A stretch of 64,000 nt of DNA from Fimbriimonadales bacterium (GCA_025998675.1 AP024673.1:2364562-2428561); one strand, 5' to 3'. Counted from the stretch's first letter, positions 9,307-18,980 are shown. Made by a program: numbers and translations. The notes: generated from the letters alone by a model not told the origin.

Positions 9307-10479
9307 TCAGGCGTCCAGAAGCGCGGCGACGCCGGGCAGGGGTTTGCCCTCCAGAAACTCCAGCGACGCGCCGCCGCCGGTGGAGATGTGGGTCATCCTG
9401 TCGGCGAAGCCGAGCTGCTCAGCGGCGGCGGCGGTGTCCCCCCCGCCCAGGATCGAGACCGCGCCCGATTCGGCGAGCGCATGCAGCACGGCGCGCGTGC
9501 CCTGCTCAAACGGTGGGGTCTCGAATGCGCCCAGCGGTCCGTTCCACACGACGGTGCGCGCGCCTCGAACCATCTCGCCGAACGCCTGCGCCGTCTCCGC
9601 GCCGATGTCCAGCCCCATCTGGTCGGGCGGGATCTGGCTCACGGGCACGGCGCGAGTCGGCGCGCCCGCCTCCAGCGCAGGGGCAACCACCACATCGGTC
9701 GGCAGCGCAATCTTCTCGCCCGCCTGCTGCAGCATCTGTGCAGCGAACGCGAGGCTCTCGGCGTCCAGCAGCGATTTGCCAATCTCGTAGCCCTGCGCCT
9801 TGAGGAAGGTGAACGCCATCCCGCCGCCAATCAGCAGTTTGTCTACTTTCGGCAGCAGGTTCTGGATGACGCCGATTTTGTCATGCACCTTCGCGCCGCC
9901 CAGAATCGCGACGAAGGGGCGCTCAGGGTTCGCCAGCGCCTGCCCCAGATAACGCAGCTCCTTTTCCATCAGCAAGCCCGCGACGGCGGGCAGGTAGTGC
10001 GCGACGCCCTCAGTGGAAGCGTGCGCGCGATGCGCCGAGCCGAAGGCGTCGTTCACATACACTTCGCCCAGCCGCGCCAGCGCGCGCGCAAACTCCGGGT
10101 CGTTCGCCTCCTCCTGCGGATAGAAGCGCACATTCTCCAGCAGCGCAACGGCGTTCGCGGGCAGGCTTGCGACGCCCGCTTCCACCGACTCGCCGATGCA
10201 GTCCTCGAAAAACTGCACGGGACGCCCCAGCAGGGCGCTCAGTCGCTCCGCCACGGGGCGCAGGCTGTATCTGGGGTCGCGCTGCCCCTTCGGACGCCCG
10301 AAGTGCGACATCAGAATCACCGTCGCCCCGCGCTCCAGCAGGTACTGAATCGTCGGCAGCGACTCGCGAATACGGCGGTCGTCAGTAATCTGCCCGTCCT
10401 GCATCGGCACATTGAAGTCCACGCGCACCAGCACACGCGTGCCCTGCACCTCGATATCGCGCACCGTCTTTTTCTGCAT
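9307..10479 (-). CDS. pgk: phosphoglycerate kinase
   Basis: This 390-residue enzyme interconverts 1,3-bisphosphoglycerate + ADP and 3-phosphoglycerate + ATP in glycolysis. The N-domain substrate motifs [11 protein letters not shown] and MSHFGRPKG are present. So are the nucleotide-side motif [15 protein letters not shown] and the hinge/C-terminal motif [16 protein letters not shown] followed by [20 protein letters not shown]. Length is normal for bacterial Pgk. The gene starts 2 nt after the stop of the DinB-like gene, with a GGGGGA box inside that junction, so it is expressed from the upstream gene's promoter. No gapA or tpiA is adjacent. Confidence 0.97.
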   Translation of the reverse strand: MQKKTVRDIEVQGTRVLVRVDFNVPMQDGQITDDRRIRESLPTIQYLLERGATVILMSHFGRPKGQRDPRYSLRPVAERLSALLGRPVQFFEDCIGESVEAGVASLPANAVALLENVRFYPQEEANDPEFARALARLGEVYVNDAFGSAHRAHASTEGVAHYLPAVAGLLMEKELRYLGQALANPERPFVAILGGAKVHDKIGVIQNLLPKVDKLLIGGGMAFTFLKAQGYEIGKSLLDAESLAFAAQMLQQAGEKIALPTDVVVAPALEAGAPTRAVPVSQIPPDQMGLDIGAETAQAFGEMVRGARTVVWNGPLGAFETPPFEQGTRAVLHALAESGAVSILGGGDTAAAAEQLGFADRMTHISTGGGASLEFLEGKPLPGVAALLDA

Positions 10480-10481
10480 GG

Positions 10482-10979
10482 CTATTTCCCCCGTTGCGCC
10501 GCGAACATGCAGCGGATGTAGATAATCTGTCCTGCATGGTACACATCGTGTTCGGCGAGCATCAGGAACAGGTCGCCCGTACTCATGCGCCCGCCGCCGT
10601 AGTAGGGGCGTTCCACCTCGAGGTCGTCGTCGGTCAGCGGCGCGAGCGCGTCGAGGGTGGTCTCGTAGCCTTCCTGCGCAATCTGGAGCGCGGCGCTCAG
10701 GTTGCCGCCCATCGCGCGGAAGCGTAGCTCCATCGCCCGCCAGTCGACGCCCCCCTCGCCAAACGCGGTGGAGATTTGCACCAGCTTGTCCGCGCCTGTG
10801 TGGAAAATGATTTTCAAGATGCTGCCGTCCGCCCAGTGGTAGCCCTTATAGCCCGTTGGGGGAACCCACAGGGCTTCCTCGTCGGTCAGGTCGCGCACAG
10901 CGGTTCGGAAACTGTGCCAGCGGCTGCCCTCGTAGCTGCGTATTAGCAGGTCTCTCAAAAAGTTCACACGCGCCTTCAT
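10482..10979 (-). CDS. DinB-superfamily protein
   Basis: The roughly 165-residue protein has the four-helix DinB/YfiT layout with candidate metal-ligand histidines: one around [17 protein letters not shown] and the conserved C-terminal [13 protein letters not shown]. The superfamily includes thiol transferases and many proteins of unknown function. The ATG at 10979 has an internal GGAG 6 nt upstream. A second ATG at 10991 lies only 5 nt after a TAGAAT -10 and could serve a leaderless transcript, so the start is not settled. It forms a two-gene operon with pgk and diverges from pyrG. Confidence 0.8.
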   Translation of the reverse strand: MKARVNFLRDLLIRSYEGSRWHSFRTAVRDLTDEEALWVPPTGYKGYHWADGSILKIIFHTGADKLVQISTAFGEGGVDWRAMELRFRAMGGNLSAALQIAQEGYETTLDALAPLTDDDLEVERPYYGGGRMSTGDLFLMLAEHDVYHAGQIIYIRCMFAAQRGK

Positions 10980-11029
10980 CGCCAACTCCATCGTATATTC
11001 TACCCTGCGGGGCGCGCCCCCATCGTTCA

Positions 11030-11037
11030 GGTATACT
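11030..11037 (+). promoter_or_regulatory. extended -10 promoter of pyrG
   Basis: GGTATACT lies 26 nt before the GTG start. An AAGGAGG box at 11049-11055 follows, so this is a promoter with a conventional leader. Confidence 0.6.
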
Positions 11038-11063
11038 TCCCGCGCATTAAGGAGGCAGCGCGC

Positions 11064-12734
11064 GTGTCGAACACCAAATACATTTTTGTGACGGGCGGCG
11101 TCGTGAGTTCCATCGGTAAGGGCATCGCCGCCGCCAGTTTAGGCAGGCTCCTGCGCAGCAGGGGCTACACCGTCGCCCCCCTCAAAATGGACCCCTATAT
11201 CAATGTCGACGCGGGCACGATGAACCCCTACCAGCACGGCGAGGTGTTCGTCACCGACGACGGCGCGGAAACCGACCTCGATCTGGGGCACTATGAGCGG
11301 TTCCTCGATGTGAACTGCACGCGCAACTCCAATCTCACCACGGGGCGCGTCTACAAGTCGGTCATCGACAAGGAGCGCCGCGGCGAATACTTAGGCGCGA
11401 CGGTGCAGGTCATTCCGCACATCACCGACGAAATCAAGGAGCATATCCGCCGCGTCGGACGCGAACAGAACGCTGACATCGTGATTGCGGAGGTGGGCGG
11501 CACGGTCGGCGACATCGAGAGCCTGCCCTTCCTGGAAGCCATCCGCCAGTTCCGCAAGGACGCAGGCGCGGAGAATGTGATGTATATCCATGTGACGCTC
11601 ATCCCCACCGTCGGGCGCTGGGACGAAATTAAGACCAAACCCACCCAGCACAGCGTGATTAAGTTGCGCGAAATCGGTATCACGCCCGATGTGCTGATCT
11701 GTCGCACGCGCACCCAGCTGCCCGAAGATGTGCGCGGCAAAATTTCGCTGTTCACCGATGTGGCGCATAACGCGGTCATCGAATCGCTCGATGTGGAGAC
11801 CATTTACGAGATTCCCCTGCTGTTTGAGCAGGCGGGACTGGCGCGGCTCACCCTGCGTCGGCTGGGGCTGCCCGACCTGCCGCCCGATCTGAGCGCATGG
11901 GAAGAGATGGTCGCGCGTCTCAAGCAGCCCCGCGCCCGCTGCCGAATCGCGCTGGTGGGCAAGTATATCGAGAACCGCGATTCGTACATCAGCATCGCCG
12001 AGTCGTTCCACCATGCGGGCGCGGCGAACGACGCGGCGGTCGAGATCGAATGGGTCGATTCATCGGAGCTGGAGTCGGTGGACGCGGCGGAGCGTCTGGC
12101 GCATGTGGACGGCATCCTCGTCGCGCATGGGTTCGGCGCGCGCGGCGTGGAGGGCAAGCTGAACGCCATTCGCTACGCCCGCGAGAACCGCGTGCCCTTC
12201 TACGGAATCTGCTACGGGATGCAGATGGCGGTGATTGAGTTCGCCCGCAATGTGGCGGGCTTGGAAGGCGCGCACACAGAGGAAGTCGACCACGACGCGC
12301 CGCACCCCGTGATTCACCTGTTGCCCGAACAGCGCGGCGTGGACGACAAGGGCGGCACGATGCGATTGGGCGCGTACCCGTGCCGATTGCTGCCCGACTC
12401 GCTGGCGGCGCGGGTGTACGGCGATACCGTGATTTATGAGCGCCACCGCCACCGCTACGAGGTGAACAACGAGTACCGCGCCCTGCTGGAGCGCCACGGG
12501 CTGGTGTTCAGCGGCGTGTCGCCTGACAACCGCCTGGTGGAGATGATTGAGCTGCCCGACCATCCGTTTTTCCTGGCAGGTCAGTTCCATCCAGAGTTCA
12601 AGTCGCGTCCGAACCGCCCGCATCCTGTGTTTGTGGGTTTGGTGCGCGCCGCGCTGGAGCATCGGGCGCGGCGGGAGGCAGGGGGGCGCGCCGCGACCGA
12701 GCTGGGCGTACACCCTGCGCCGCAGCCGCTGTAA
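11064..12734 (+). CDS. pyrG: CTP synthase
   Basis: The 556-residue protein converts UTP to CTP using glutamine and ATP. The synthetase domain shows [20 protein letters not shown] (P-loop), [20 protein letters not shown] and the UTP-site region GHYERFLD. The glutaminase domain has [10 protein letters not shown] with its nucleophilic Cys and [11 protein letters not shown] with the catalytic His/Glu. The start is a GTG with AAGGAGG 8 nt upstream. Length is normal. The stop codon TAA is built from the TA target and the first base of a MITE-like element inserted exactly at the 3' end, so the original C-terminus may have been slightly different. Confidence 0.97.
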   Translation: MSNTKYIFVTGGVVSSIGKGIAAASLGRLLRSRGYTVAPLKMDPYINVDAGTMNPYQHGEVFVTDDGAETDLDLGHYERFLDVNCTRNSNLTTGRVYKSVIDKERRGEYLGATVQVIPHITDEIKEHIRRVGREQNADIVIAEVGGTVGDIESLPFLEAIRQFRKDAGAENVMYIHVTLIPTVGRWDEIKTKPTQHSVIKLREIGITPDVLICRTRTQLPEDVRGKISLFTDVAHNAVIESLDVETIYEIPLLFEQAGLARLTLRRLGLPDLPPDLSAWEEMVARLKQPRARCRIALVGKYIENRDSYISIAESFHHAGAANDAAVEIEWVDSSELESVDAAERLAHVDGILVAHGFGARGVEGKLNAIRYARENRVPFYGICYGMQMAVIEFARNVAGLEGAHTEEVDHDAPHPVIHLLPEQRGVDDKGGTMRLGAYPCRLLPDSLAARVYGDTVIYERHRHRYEVNNEYRALLERHGLVFSGVSPDNRLVEMIELPDHPFFLAGQFHPEFKSRPNRPHPVFVGLVRAALEHRARREAGGRAATELGVHPAPQPL

Positions 12735-12909
12735 TACCAACTGCGCCGTCAAAGTTCGTTAATTGCCTCGCACGCGCCCGCAGAGGTGTGCTGTTGCCTG
12801 CGCCCCGCTGCTATGGAGTGCTGAAGCGGTAGCTTCAGCGTCGCGGAAGCTCCGCTTCCGCACTCCATAAACCGCCGCTTTACGAACTATGACCAGCAGA
12901 TTGGTATTA
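12732..12909. mobile_element. MITE-like element, TAATACCAA subfamily (copy A1)
   Basis: About 178 bp are bounded by TAATACCAA and TTGGTATTA, with imperfect terminal repeats extending about 30 bp (GTCAAAGTTCGT against ACGAACTATGAC). The core is a cloverleaf: outer stem TATGGAGTG/CACTCCATA (12812-12869) enclosing two hairpins, CTGAAGC-GGTA-GCTTCAG and GCGGAAGC-TCC-GCTTCCGC. Flanking TA dinucleotides fit IS630/Tc1-type TA duplication. It has no coding capacity. Relatives are at 17097, 23471, 27213 and 32448. Confidence 0.8.
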
Positions 12910-12919
12910 TCTCCTGCGC

Positions 12920-14668
12920 CTACCCAATCGGATAGCCGTCCCGCTGCAGCACATGCGCGGCGAGTCGGTTGGCGAGGTCCACCCCATCAAGGCGCGGCAG
13001 GGGCAGTTGTGGCGTCGCCCCGTGCGCATCCAGCGCGTCCAGCACCAGCGCGAGTCGCTCGCGCACGCCAAACGCGCCCTCGCGGGCGAACAGCAGCGCC
13101 ATCAGCATGCCCGCCTCCGCCGACGCGCCCTGCAACTTGGGCAGCCGCGCGAGGATGCTCTCCAGCCCATAGGCGTAGACCGCCAGCTCGGCAATCGCGG
13201 CGGCGACCTCCTGACGCTGCTCGCGCAGATGGTCGCCATACGCCTCCCACGCCCGCTGGAACGCCACCAGCGTCGCCGCACGGAACTGCGCCGCCAGCGC
13301 GTGCAACAGCCCCTCGGCGTCCGTCGGCAGATCGGCGGTCAGCGCCGACGCCTGCGCCCGCGCCGCCTCCAGCACGGGCAACCCCGCCCGCGTCATCTGC
13401 CGAATCAGGTGCTGCGTGAAGTTCAGGCGGTTAATCTCGTTCGTGCCCTCGTAGATGCGCGGCACGCGCGACTCGCGGAAAATCTTGGCGATAGGGAAGT
13501 CCTCCGTGTAGCCGTAGCCGCCGTGAATCTGCACGCCCTCGTCGGCGCACAGGTACTGCACCTCCGTGCCGTAGAACTTCAGCAGGGCGCACTCGCCCGC
13601 GTACTCCGACGCCGCCTCGCGATAGCGCAGGTGCAGCTCCGAATGGTCGGGCGGCAGGTCGTGAATTGGCTCGAACCACGCCTGCATCAGGTGTCCTGTG
13701 CGGTAGAGCATGCTCTCCAGCGCGAACAGGTGCGTCGCCATCCGCGCGAGTTTGCTGCGAATCAGCCCGAAGTTGGCGATGGGCTGCCCGAACTGCTGGC
13801 GGTCTTTGGCGTAGCGTGCGGCGACCTCCAGCGCGTACTTGCCCGTGCCGAGCGCACTGGCAGCCATCTTGTAGCGCCCCAGGTTCAGCGTGTTGAGCGC
13901 GATGTAGTGCGCCTTGCCGACCTCGCCCAGCAGGTTCTCGGCGGGCACGAACACATTCTCGAACGCCACGCGCCGCGTGCTGGAGCCGTGCAAGCCGATT
14001 TTATGCTCCTCGCGCCCCAGGGATACGCCCTGCGCCGTGCGCTCTACCAGAAACGCCGTGAACTGCTCGCCGTTGAGCTTGGCGAACACGGTGAACAGGT
14101 CGGCGAAGCCCGCGTTGGTGACCCACATCTTCTCGCCTGTGAGCCGATAGCCGCCCTCGACGGGCACGGCGCGGGTACGCATCGCCAGCGCGTCGGAGCC
14201 GCTGCCCGTCTCGCTCAAACAAAATGAGCCGCACCACTCGCCCGACGCAAGTTTGGGCAGGTAGCGCTCCTTTTGTGCGGGCGTGCCCTCCAGCACCAGC
14301 GGCAGAATCGCCAGCCCCGCGTGCGCCTGTAGCGTCAGGCAGGTCGCAGGCTCTGGACCCAGCTTCTCCACAATCAGCGCGACGGTCGTCTTGGGCAAAT
14401 CCAGCCCGCCGTACTGCGCAGGCACTTCGGCGGCGGTGAAGCCCAGTTCGCCCATCTTGCGGTCTAACTCGCGCATCAAGCCCTCTTTCGCCTGCTCGAT
14501 TTCGGGCAGCAGGGGCAGCACCTCGTTGCGCACGAAGTCGTCCGCCGCCTTGCCCATCAGGCGCGTCTCGGAATCGAAGTCTTCGGGGGTAAAAGTGCTG
14601 CCTGCGGGCGCAGGCTCCATCAGAAACGAACAGCTCCGTTGCTTCGTTGTCGATACGGTGGTTGCCAT
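12920..14668 (-). CDS. acyl-CoA dehydrogenase family protein
   Basis: The 582-residue flavoprotein should catalyse alpha,beta-dehydrogenation of an acyl-CoA. The N-terminal helical domain is followed by the FAD-binding motifs CLSETGSGSDALAMRT and GEKMWVTNAGFADLFTVFAK. The C-terminal helical domain has IHGGYGYTEDFPIAKIFRES and RVPRIYEGTNEINRLNF. An extra C-terminal region of about 180 residues makes it longer than short-chain enzymes (about 380) and similar to the larger VLCAD-like group. The ATG at 14668 has AAGGAG upstream and a TATAAT on the reverse strand. The promoter region is shared with the divergent serA. Confidence 0.93.
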   Translation of the reverse strand: MATTVSTTKQRSCSFLMEPAPAGSTFTPEDFDSETRLMGKAADDFVRNEVLPLLPEIEQAKEGLMRELDRKMGELGFTAAEVPAQYGGLDLPKTTVALIVEKLGPEPATCLTLQAHAGLAILPLVLEGTPAQKERYLPKLASGEWCGSFCLSETGSGSDALAMRTRAVPVEGGYRLTGEKMWVTNAGFADLFTVFAKLNGEQFTAFLVERTAQGVSLGREEHKIGLHGSSTRRVAFENVFVPAENLLGEVGKAHYIALNTLNLGRYKMAASALGTGKYALEVAARYAKDRQQFGQPIANFGLIRSKLARMATHLFALESMLYRTGHLMQAWFEPIHDLPPDHSELHLRYREAASEYAGECALLKFYGTEVQYLCADEGVQIHGGYGYTEDFPIAKIFRESRVPRIYEGTNEINRLNFTQHLIRQMTRAGLPVLEAARAQASALTADLPTDAEGLLHALAAQFRAATLVAFQRAWEAYGDHLREQRQEVAAAIAELAVYAYGLESILARLPKLQGASAEAGMLMALLFAREGAFGVRERLALVLDALDAHGATPQLPLPRLDGVDLANRLAAHVLQRDGYPIG

Positions 14669-14692
14669 AGTCGTCGCTCCTTCGTCGGCGCG

Positions 14693-14700
14693 ATTATACC
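14693..14700 (-). promoter_or_regulatory. -10 promoter of the acyl-CoA dehydrogenase gene
   Basis: GGTATAAT on the reverse strand lies 24 nt before the ATG at 14668, with a ribosome binding site in between. It sits 6 nt from the oppositely oriented serA -10. Confidence 0.6.
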
Positions 14701-14706
14701 CGCTGG

Positions 14707-14714
14707 GGTACACT
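14707..14714 (+). promoter_or_regulatory. extended -10 promoter of serA (leaderless)
   Basis: GGTACACT ends 8 nt before the serA ATG at 14723, leaving no room for a ribosome binding site. Confidence 0.65.
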
Positions 14715-14722
14715 TTCGGGCG

Positions 14723-16300
14723 ATGCGCGTGCTGGTGAGCGACCCGATTGCAGAAGAAGGGCTGGCGGTGTTGCGTCAGGCGGCGGAGGTGGACTACGCG
14801 CCGAACCTGTCGCGCGAGGCGTTGCTGGCGCGGATAGGCGACTACGACGCGCTGATGGTGCGCTCGCAGACGCGCGTGGACGCGGAGGTTATCGCCGCGG
14901 GCGCGCGCCTGAAGGTCATCGGGCGGGCGGGCGTCGGCGTGGACAATATCGATGTGGACGCGGCGACCCAGCGCGGGATTGTGGTGGTCAACTCGCCCGA
15001 GGGCAACACCATTGCCGCCGCGGAGCTGACGCTGGCGCACCTGCTTGCGCTCGCCCGCAACATCCCGCAGGCGGACCGCTCGCTGCGCGCGGGCGAATGG
15101 AAACGCACGCAGTTCACGGGCGTGGAACTCTCGCGCAAGACGCTGGGGGTGCTGGGGCTGGGCAAGATCGGGCGCGAGGTGGCGCGACGCGCGCGGGCGT
15201 TCGGCATGCGCATTCTGGCGTATGACCCGTTCGTGCCCGACGCGCACATCCGCCAGCTGGGCGCGGAGCCTGCCTCACTGGAGACGCTGCTGCGCGAGAG
15301 CGATTTTATCACCCTGCACGCGCCGCTGACCCCCGAAACGCGCCATCTGCTCAACCGCCAGACGCTCGCGTTGACCAAGCCGGGCGTGCGCCTCATCAAC
15401 TGCGCGCGAGGCGAGCTGATCGACGCCGACGCGCTGGCGGAGTTTATCGAATCGGGGCATGTGGCGGGCGCGGCGCTCGATGTGTTCCCGACCGAGCCGC
15501 CCCCCGCCGACCTGAAGCTGCTGCACCAGCCGCAGAATGTGCTGACCCCGCATCTGGGCGCGTCGACGGTGGAGGCGCAGGTGAAGGTCGCCGTCGATGT
15601 GGCGGAGCAGATTGTGGCGGTGCTGCAGGGCGGCGCGCCGCGCAGCCCCGTGAACCTGCCGCCCATTCCCGCCGAGCTGATGGCGCGCGTGGCGCCCTAT
15701 CTGGAGCTGGCGAAGCGCATGGGCGTCCTGCACAGCCAGCTCGCCGACGCGCCGATTGAACGCCTGCACGCCCTGTTTTCGGGCGAGTGGGGCGACCTGC
15801 CGCTCGATGTGATTGCCCGCGCCGCGCTCGCAGGGCTGCTCCAGCGCACGACCGACGCGCCTGTGAACCTCGTCAATGCCCCGCTGATTGCCCAGCAGCG
15901 CGGCGTGCATTTGGAGTGGAGCGTGCGCCCCGAAACGGAACTCTACCCTGACACGCTCACTCTCACTGCGCACACCGCCAGCGGCGCGCAGCAACTCACG
16001 GGCACGGTGTTCGGGCGCGCCGATCTGCGAATCACGCACCTGAACGGGCTGTTCGTGGACATCCGCCCCGACGGAATCCTGCTGCTGACCGAGCATCAGG
16101 ACCGTCCGGGCATCATCGGGCGCGTGGGCACGCTACTGGGGAGCCATCAGGTGAACATCGCGGGGATGCATGTGGGGCGCGAATCGCTGGGCGGGCGCGC
16201 CGTGATGATTCTGCAGCTGGACAACCCCATCCCGCCAGAGGCGTTTGAAGGGATTCGCCAGTTAGAGGGCGTTGACAGCGCGCGGGTAGTGCGGTTTTAG
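14723..16300 (+). CDS. serA: D-3-phosphoglycerate dehydrogenase
   Basis: The 525-residue enzyme oxidises 3-phosphoglycerate to phosphohydroxypyruvate, the first step of serine synthesis. The N-terminal segment VIGRAGVGVDNIDVDAA, the NAD-binding GLGKIGREVARR, the substrate-side NCARGELID and the catalytic-His region TPHLGASTVEAQ are clear. The long C-terminus contains an allosteric-substrate-binding region and a final ACT domain (DRPGIIGRVGTLLGSHQVNI), the long SerA form likely subject to serine feedback. The ATG at 14723 is preferred to an in-frame start 84 nt upstream because of the leaderless promoter position. Confidence 0.96.
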   Translation: MRVLVSDPIAEEGLAVLRQAAEVDYAPNLSREALLARIGDYDALMVRSQTRVDAEVIAAGARLKVIGRAGVGVDNIDVDAATQRGIVVVNSPEGNTIAAAELTLAHLLALARNIPQADRSLRAGEWKRTQFTGVELSRKTLGVLGLGKIGREVARRARAFGMRILAYDPFVPDAHIRQLGAEPASLETLLRESDFITLHAPLTPETRHLLNRQTLALTKPGVRLINCARGELIDADALAEFIESGHVAGAALDVFPTEPPPADLKLLHQPQNVLTPHLGASTVEAQVKVAVDVAEQIVAVLQGGAPRSPVNLPPIPAELMARVAPYLELAKRMGVLHSQLADAPIERLHALFSGEWGDLPLDVIARAALAGLLQRTTDAPVNLVNAPLIAQQRGVHLEWSVRPETELYPDTLTLTAHTASGAQQLTGTVFGRADLRITHLNGLFVDIRPDGILLLTEHQDRPGIIGRVGTLLGSHQVNIAGMHVGRESLGGRAVMILQLDNPIPPEAFEGIRQLEGVDSARVVRF

Positions 16301-16303
16301 GGA

Positions 16304-16332
16304 TGCGAGGGGCGCTGGGCGCGCCCCTCGCA
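16304..16332. terminator. bidirectional stem-loop between serA and a DUF1559 gene
   Basis: TGCGAGGGGCG and CGCCCCTCGCA pair over a short loop between two convergent genes. There is no U-tract, so function is inferred from position. Confidence 0.5.
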
Positions 16333-16342
16333 ATCAGTGAGA

Positions 16343-17044
16343 CTACGGACAGCCTGCGAAGGGGATGTAGTTTCTGCCGTCCAGCGCCATGTTCTCGTAC
16401 CACTGCGGGCGCGGGATGCCCATCGTCAGTTTGGCGTGCCCATCCGCGTAGGCTGCCATCTGCCCCTTCGTGCCGCCTGCCCAGCGACAGTCTGGCGCGC
16501 CCAGATAGCCCGTTTTGGACTTGTCCGTGTGGCGACTGTAGTCGGAGTCGGCGTCCCAGAAGAGCCAGATGCCTGCAGGGTTGTCGATAGCGGCTTGCGG
16601 TACAGCGGCAAGGTTCCCGCGACAGTTCGCGGGCGTGTTCGGCGGACAGTCGGTAATCAGGCGCGACTTGTAGGCGTATGAAGTGCCCGCGCCGCGATAG
16701 CTTGGGTCGCCCGTGCTGAACCCGTCCTGCTCCCACACGCTGGGGCGCGGCTCCGAAGGACAGAACCAGATGTTGTCGTTCTTCACATACGGCTGCACAA
16801 TCGTTCGCAACTGGGGCCACTGGGTGTTGAACGCGCGGGAGATGTTCGTCGCGGCGGGGTAGGTCTCATCATAGTCTTGAATATACATCATAATGCCTGT
16901 GGCAATCTGACGCACATTCGAAAGACAGGTCGTGGTGCGCGCGCTCTCACGCGCACGCGCAAACACAGGGAACAATATCGCCGCCAGAATGGCGATTATC
17001 GCAATCACGACCAGCAGCTCAATCAGTGTAAACCCGCGTTTCAT
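16343..17044 (-). CDS. DUF1559 pseudopilin-like protein
   Basis: The 233-residue protein starts [20 protein letters not shown] with the prepilin processing site and shares [12 protein letters not shown] and the C-terminal YADGHAKLT motif with the DUF1559 protein at 8287-9228. It is about 80 residues shorter in the middle. It should be exported and processed by prepilin peptidase. No pilin assembly gene is adjacent; the PilB-like ATPase is 7 kb away. A TACAAT on the reverse strand (17054-17059) ends 9 nt before the ATG and no ribosome binding site is visible. Confidence 0.88.
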   Translation of the reverse strand: MKRGFTLIELLVVIAIIAILAAILFPVFARARESARTTTCLSNVRQIATGIMMYIQDYDETYPAATNISRAFNTQWPQLRTIVQPYVKNDNIWFCPSEPRPSVWEQDGFSTGDPSYRGAGTSYAYKSRLITDCPPNTPANCRGNLAAVPQAAIDNPAGIWLFWDADSDYSRHTDKSKTGYLGAPDCRWAGGTKGQMAAYADGHAKLTMGIPRPQWYENMALDGRNYIPFAGCP

Positions 17045-17053
17045 AGCGCCGCA

Positions 17054-17059
17054 ATTGTA
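17054..17059 (-). promoter_or_regulatory. -10 box of the DUF1559 gene (leaderless)
   Basis: TACAAT on the reverse strand lies 9 nt before the ATG at 17044. It lacks the GG extension of most other sites in the window. Confidence 0.5.
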
Positions 17060-17096
17060 CGAGGGACAATGTTATGATGGGGTTAAGCAGCCACTC

Positions 17097-17270
17097 ATAC
17101 CAACTGCGCAGTCAAAGTTTGTTAATTGTCTCGCACGCGCCTGCAGAGGCGTGCTGTTGCCCGCGCTACGCTACTATGGAGTGCTGAAGCGGTAGCTTCA
17201 GCATGCGCGGAAGCGGCGCTTCCGCACTCCATAAACCGCCGCTTTGCGAACTCTGACCGCGCGTCAGATT
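17097..17270. mobile_element. MITE-like element, TAATACCAA subfamily (copy A2, degraded right end)
   Basis: The left end ATACCAACTGCGCAGTCAAA and the cloverleaf core (TATGGAGTGC at 17175 to CACTCCATAAA at about 17236) match copy A1 closely. The right end follows A1 through GAACTCTGACC and then diverges, so the boundary is approximate. With the hairpin and promoter downstream it accounts for the 334-bp gene-free stretch 17045-17378. Confidence 0.7.
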
Positions 17271-17310
17271 TCGTAAATACCGGGCTGCACTGCGGAAACG
17301 ATCTGTACCC

Positions 17311-17340
17311 CAGGTTCCTCTCGCTTGCGGGGAGAACCTG
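17311..17340. repeat. imperfect inverted repeat upstream of the methyltransferase fusion
   Basis: CAGGTTCCTC and GGAGAACCTG are separated by 10 nt and form an imperfect stem 39 nt before the start codon. A leftover of a small repeat or a terminator for upstream read-through are both possible. Confidence 0.4.
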
Positions 17341-17363
17341 AAGGAGGGAGGCAGAACGCTTCA

Positions 17364-17371
17364 GGTACCAT
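17364..17371 (+). promoter_or_regulatory. extended -10-like box of the methyltransferase fusion (leaderless)
   Basis: GGTACCAT ends 7 nt before the ATG at 17379. It deviates from consensus at one central base but keeps the spacing seen at other leaderless genes. Confidence 0.45.
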
Positions 17372-17378
17372 TTTCACC

Positions 17379-18932
17379 ATGAAGGACAACACGCTCTACT
17401 ACGGCGACAACCTGAAGGTGATGCGCCAGCACATCGGCGACGCAAGCGTCGACCTCGTATACCTCGACCCGCCGTTCAACAGCCAGCGCGACTACAATGT
17501 GCTGTTCCGCGAGCAGTCGGGCGAACCCGCACAGGGACAAATCAAAGCCTTCACCGACACCTGGCAGTGGAGCGAACGCGCCTACATCGAGTTCTGCGAG
17601 ACCTGCCCGCTGCCCGCGCTGGCGGAGCTGATGCAGGGCTTCGTGCGCACCCTGGGGCGCAACGACCTCACGGCGTACCTCGTGATGATGGCGCCGCGAT
17701 TGGTGGAACTGCATCGCGTGCTGAAGCCGACAGGCAGTTTGTATCTGCACTGCGACCCCACGGCCAGCCACTACCTGAAGGTGATGCTGGATGTGATTTT
17801 CGGGGCGCGCAACTTTCGAAACGAGATTGTGTGGGTGCGCGACCCTGCGGGCAAGGGCGGCAAGCGCGTCAGCCGTCAGTGGCCGCGCAATATCGATGTT
17901 ATCCTCTTCTACACGAAATCGGATACCTACGCCTTCCATCAGCAGTACCTGCCGCTTACGGAAGAGCAGAAGCGCGCCTACCGCTACGAGGACGCGCGCG
18001 GGCGCTACAAGGCGGTGCAGCGCGGCAACTATAGCGACGCCATGTGGGAGCGGTTCCGCGCCGAAGGGCGAATCCATGTCTCGGAGTCTGGTAAGGAGTA
18101 CCTGAAGTATTATCTGGACGAGGCGCGGGCGACCATCGGTTGCGTGTGGAGCGATATTCTGGGGTTCGGCACGCGCACCGCCGCATCTGAGCTGCTGGGC
18201 TACCCAACGCAGAAGCCCCTCGCCCTGCTGGAGCGCATTATCCAAGCCTCCAGCAACGAGAACAATACGGTGCTGGACCCCTTCTGCGGCTGCGGCACTG
18301 CCGTCGTCGCCGCGCAGAAGCTCAACCGCCGCTGGATCGGCATCGACATCACCCATCTGGCGATTGCGCTCATCAAGTACCGCCTCAGCGATATGTTCGA
18401 CCTCAAGGAGGGCGTGGACTATCGCGTTATCGGCGAGCCGACCAGCGTGGAGGACGCCCGCGCGCTCGCTCTGCAGGACCGCGACGAGTTCCAGCGATGG
18501 GCGATTGGGCTGATTCCGCGCGCCTTCCCCTACCAGCAGAAAAAGGGCGCGGACACGGGCATCGACGGGATGCTCCATTTCACCGACAACCCGCGCGAGC
18601 ATCCCAAGAAGGTGGTGATCCAGGTCAAGAGCGGCAGGGTCGGGGTGAAGGACATTCGCGATTTTCGGGGCGTGCTGGAGCGCGAGGGGGCGACGCTGGG
18701 GCTGTTTGTGTCGCTGGAGCCGCCGACGGAGCCGATGCTTCGGGAGGCGGAGCAGGCGGGCTATTACAAGACGCCGCTGGGGGACATCGCGCTGCCCCGC
18801 CTGCAGATACGCACGGTGGAGCAGTTGCTGCGCGGCGAGGGGTTTGCGATTCCCAGCGCGGCGTTGCTGATGGGCGTGGCGCAGGCGACGCGGGCGCAGC
18901 CTGCGGACAAGCAGAACGCGCTGGATCTGTAG
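17379..18932 (+). CDS. DNA methyltransferase fused to Mrr-like endonuclease domain
   Basis: The 517-residue protein opens with an amino-methyltransferase of beta order. Motif IV DPPF is at residues 30-33, and the SAM-binding motif DPFCGCGTAVVAA comes later, from residue 300. From about residue 385 a second domain shows GADTGID (Asp396) and VVIQVKSG (Gln415-x-Lys417), the D-QxK signature of Mrr-like PD-(D/E)xK nucleases. It is followed by GLFVSLEPPT and a C-terminal cap. The fusion suggests a single-chain restriction-modification enzyme, but specificity cannot be read from sequence. An in-frame start 54 nt upstream was rejected in favour of the ATG next to the -10 box. No separate endonuclease or specificity gene is adjacent. 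Confidence 0.85.
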   Translation: MKDNTLYYGDNLKVMRQHIGDASVDLVYLDPPFNSQRDYNVLFREQSGEPAQGQIKAFTDTWQWSERAYIEFCETCPLPALAELMQGFVRTLGRNDLTAYLVMMAPRLVELHRVLKPTGSLYLHCDPTASHYLKVMLDVIFGARNFRNEIVWVRDPAGKGGKRVSRQWPRNIDVILFYTKSDTYAFHQQYLPLTEEQKRAYRYEDARGRYKAVQRGNYSDAMWERFRAEGRIHVSESGKEYLKYYLDEARATIGCVWSDILGFGTRTAASELLGYPTQKPLALLERIIQASSNENNTVLDPFCGCGTAVVAAQKLNRRWIGIDITHLAIALIKYRLSDMFDLKEGVDYRVIGEPTSVEDARALALQDRDEFQRWAIGLIPRAFPYQQKKGADTGIDGMLHFTDNPREHPKKVVIQVKSGRVGVKDIRDFRGVLEREGATLGLFVSLEPPTEPMLREAEQAGYYKTPLGDIALPRLQIRTVEQLLRGEGFAIPSAALLMGVAQATRAQPADKQNALDL

Positions 18933-18948
18933 GCGGTTGGGCGGACTA

Positions 18949-18980
18949 CTTGACAATACCCCACTCAAGTCAGGTATAAT
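18949..18980 (+). promoter_or_regulatory. dnaK promoter with overlapping HAIR (HspR) operator
   Basis: TTGACA (18950-18955) and TATAAT (18975-18980) form the promoter with a 19-nt spacer. CTTGACA-N7-ACTCAAG (18949-18969) matches the HspR inverted repeat CTTGAGT-N7-ACTCAAG, with a perfect right arm and a left arm that doubles as the -35 box. HspR is encoded in the same operon, so autoregulated heat-shock repression is likely. A leader of about 95 nt follows. Confidence 0.8.

Noticed and set aside
14669-15247. N-terminal extension of the acyl-CoA dehydrogenase frame
   Set aside because: It runs antisense through serA and across the divergent promoters; homology begins after the ATG at 14668.
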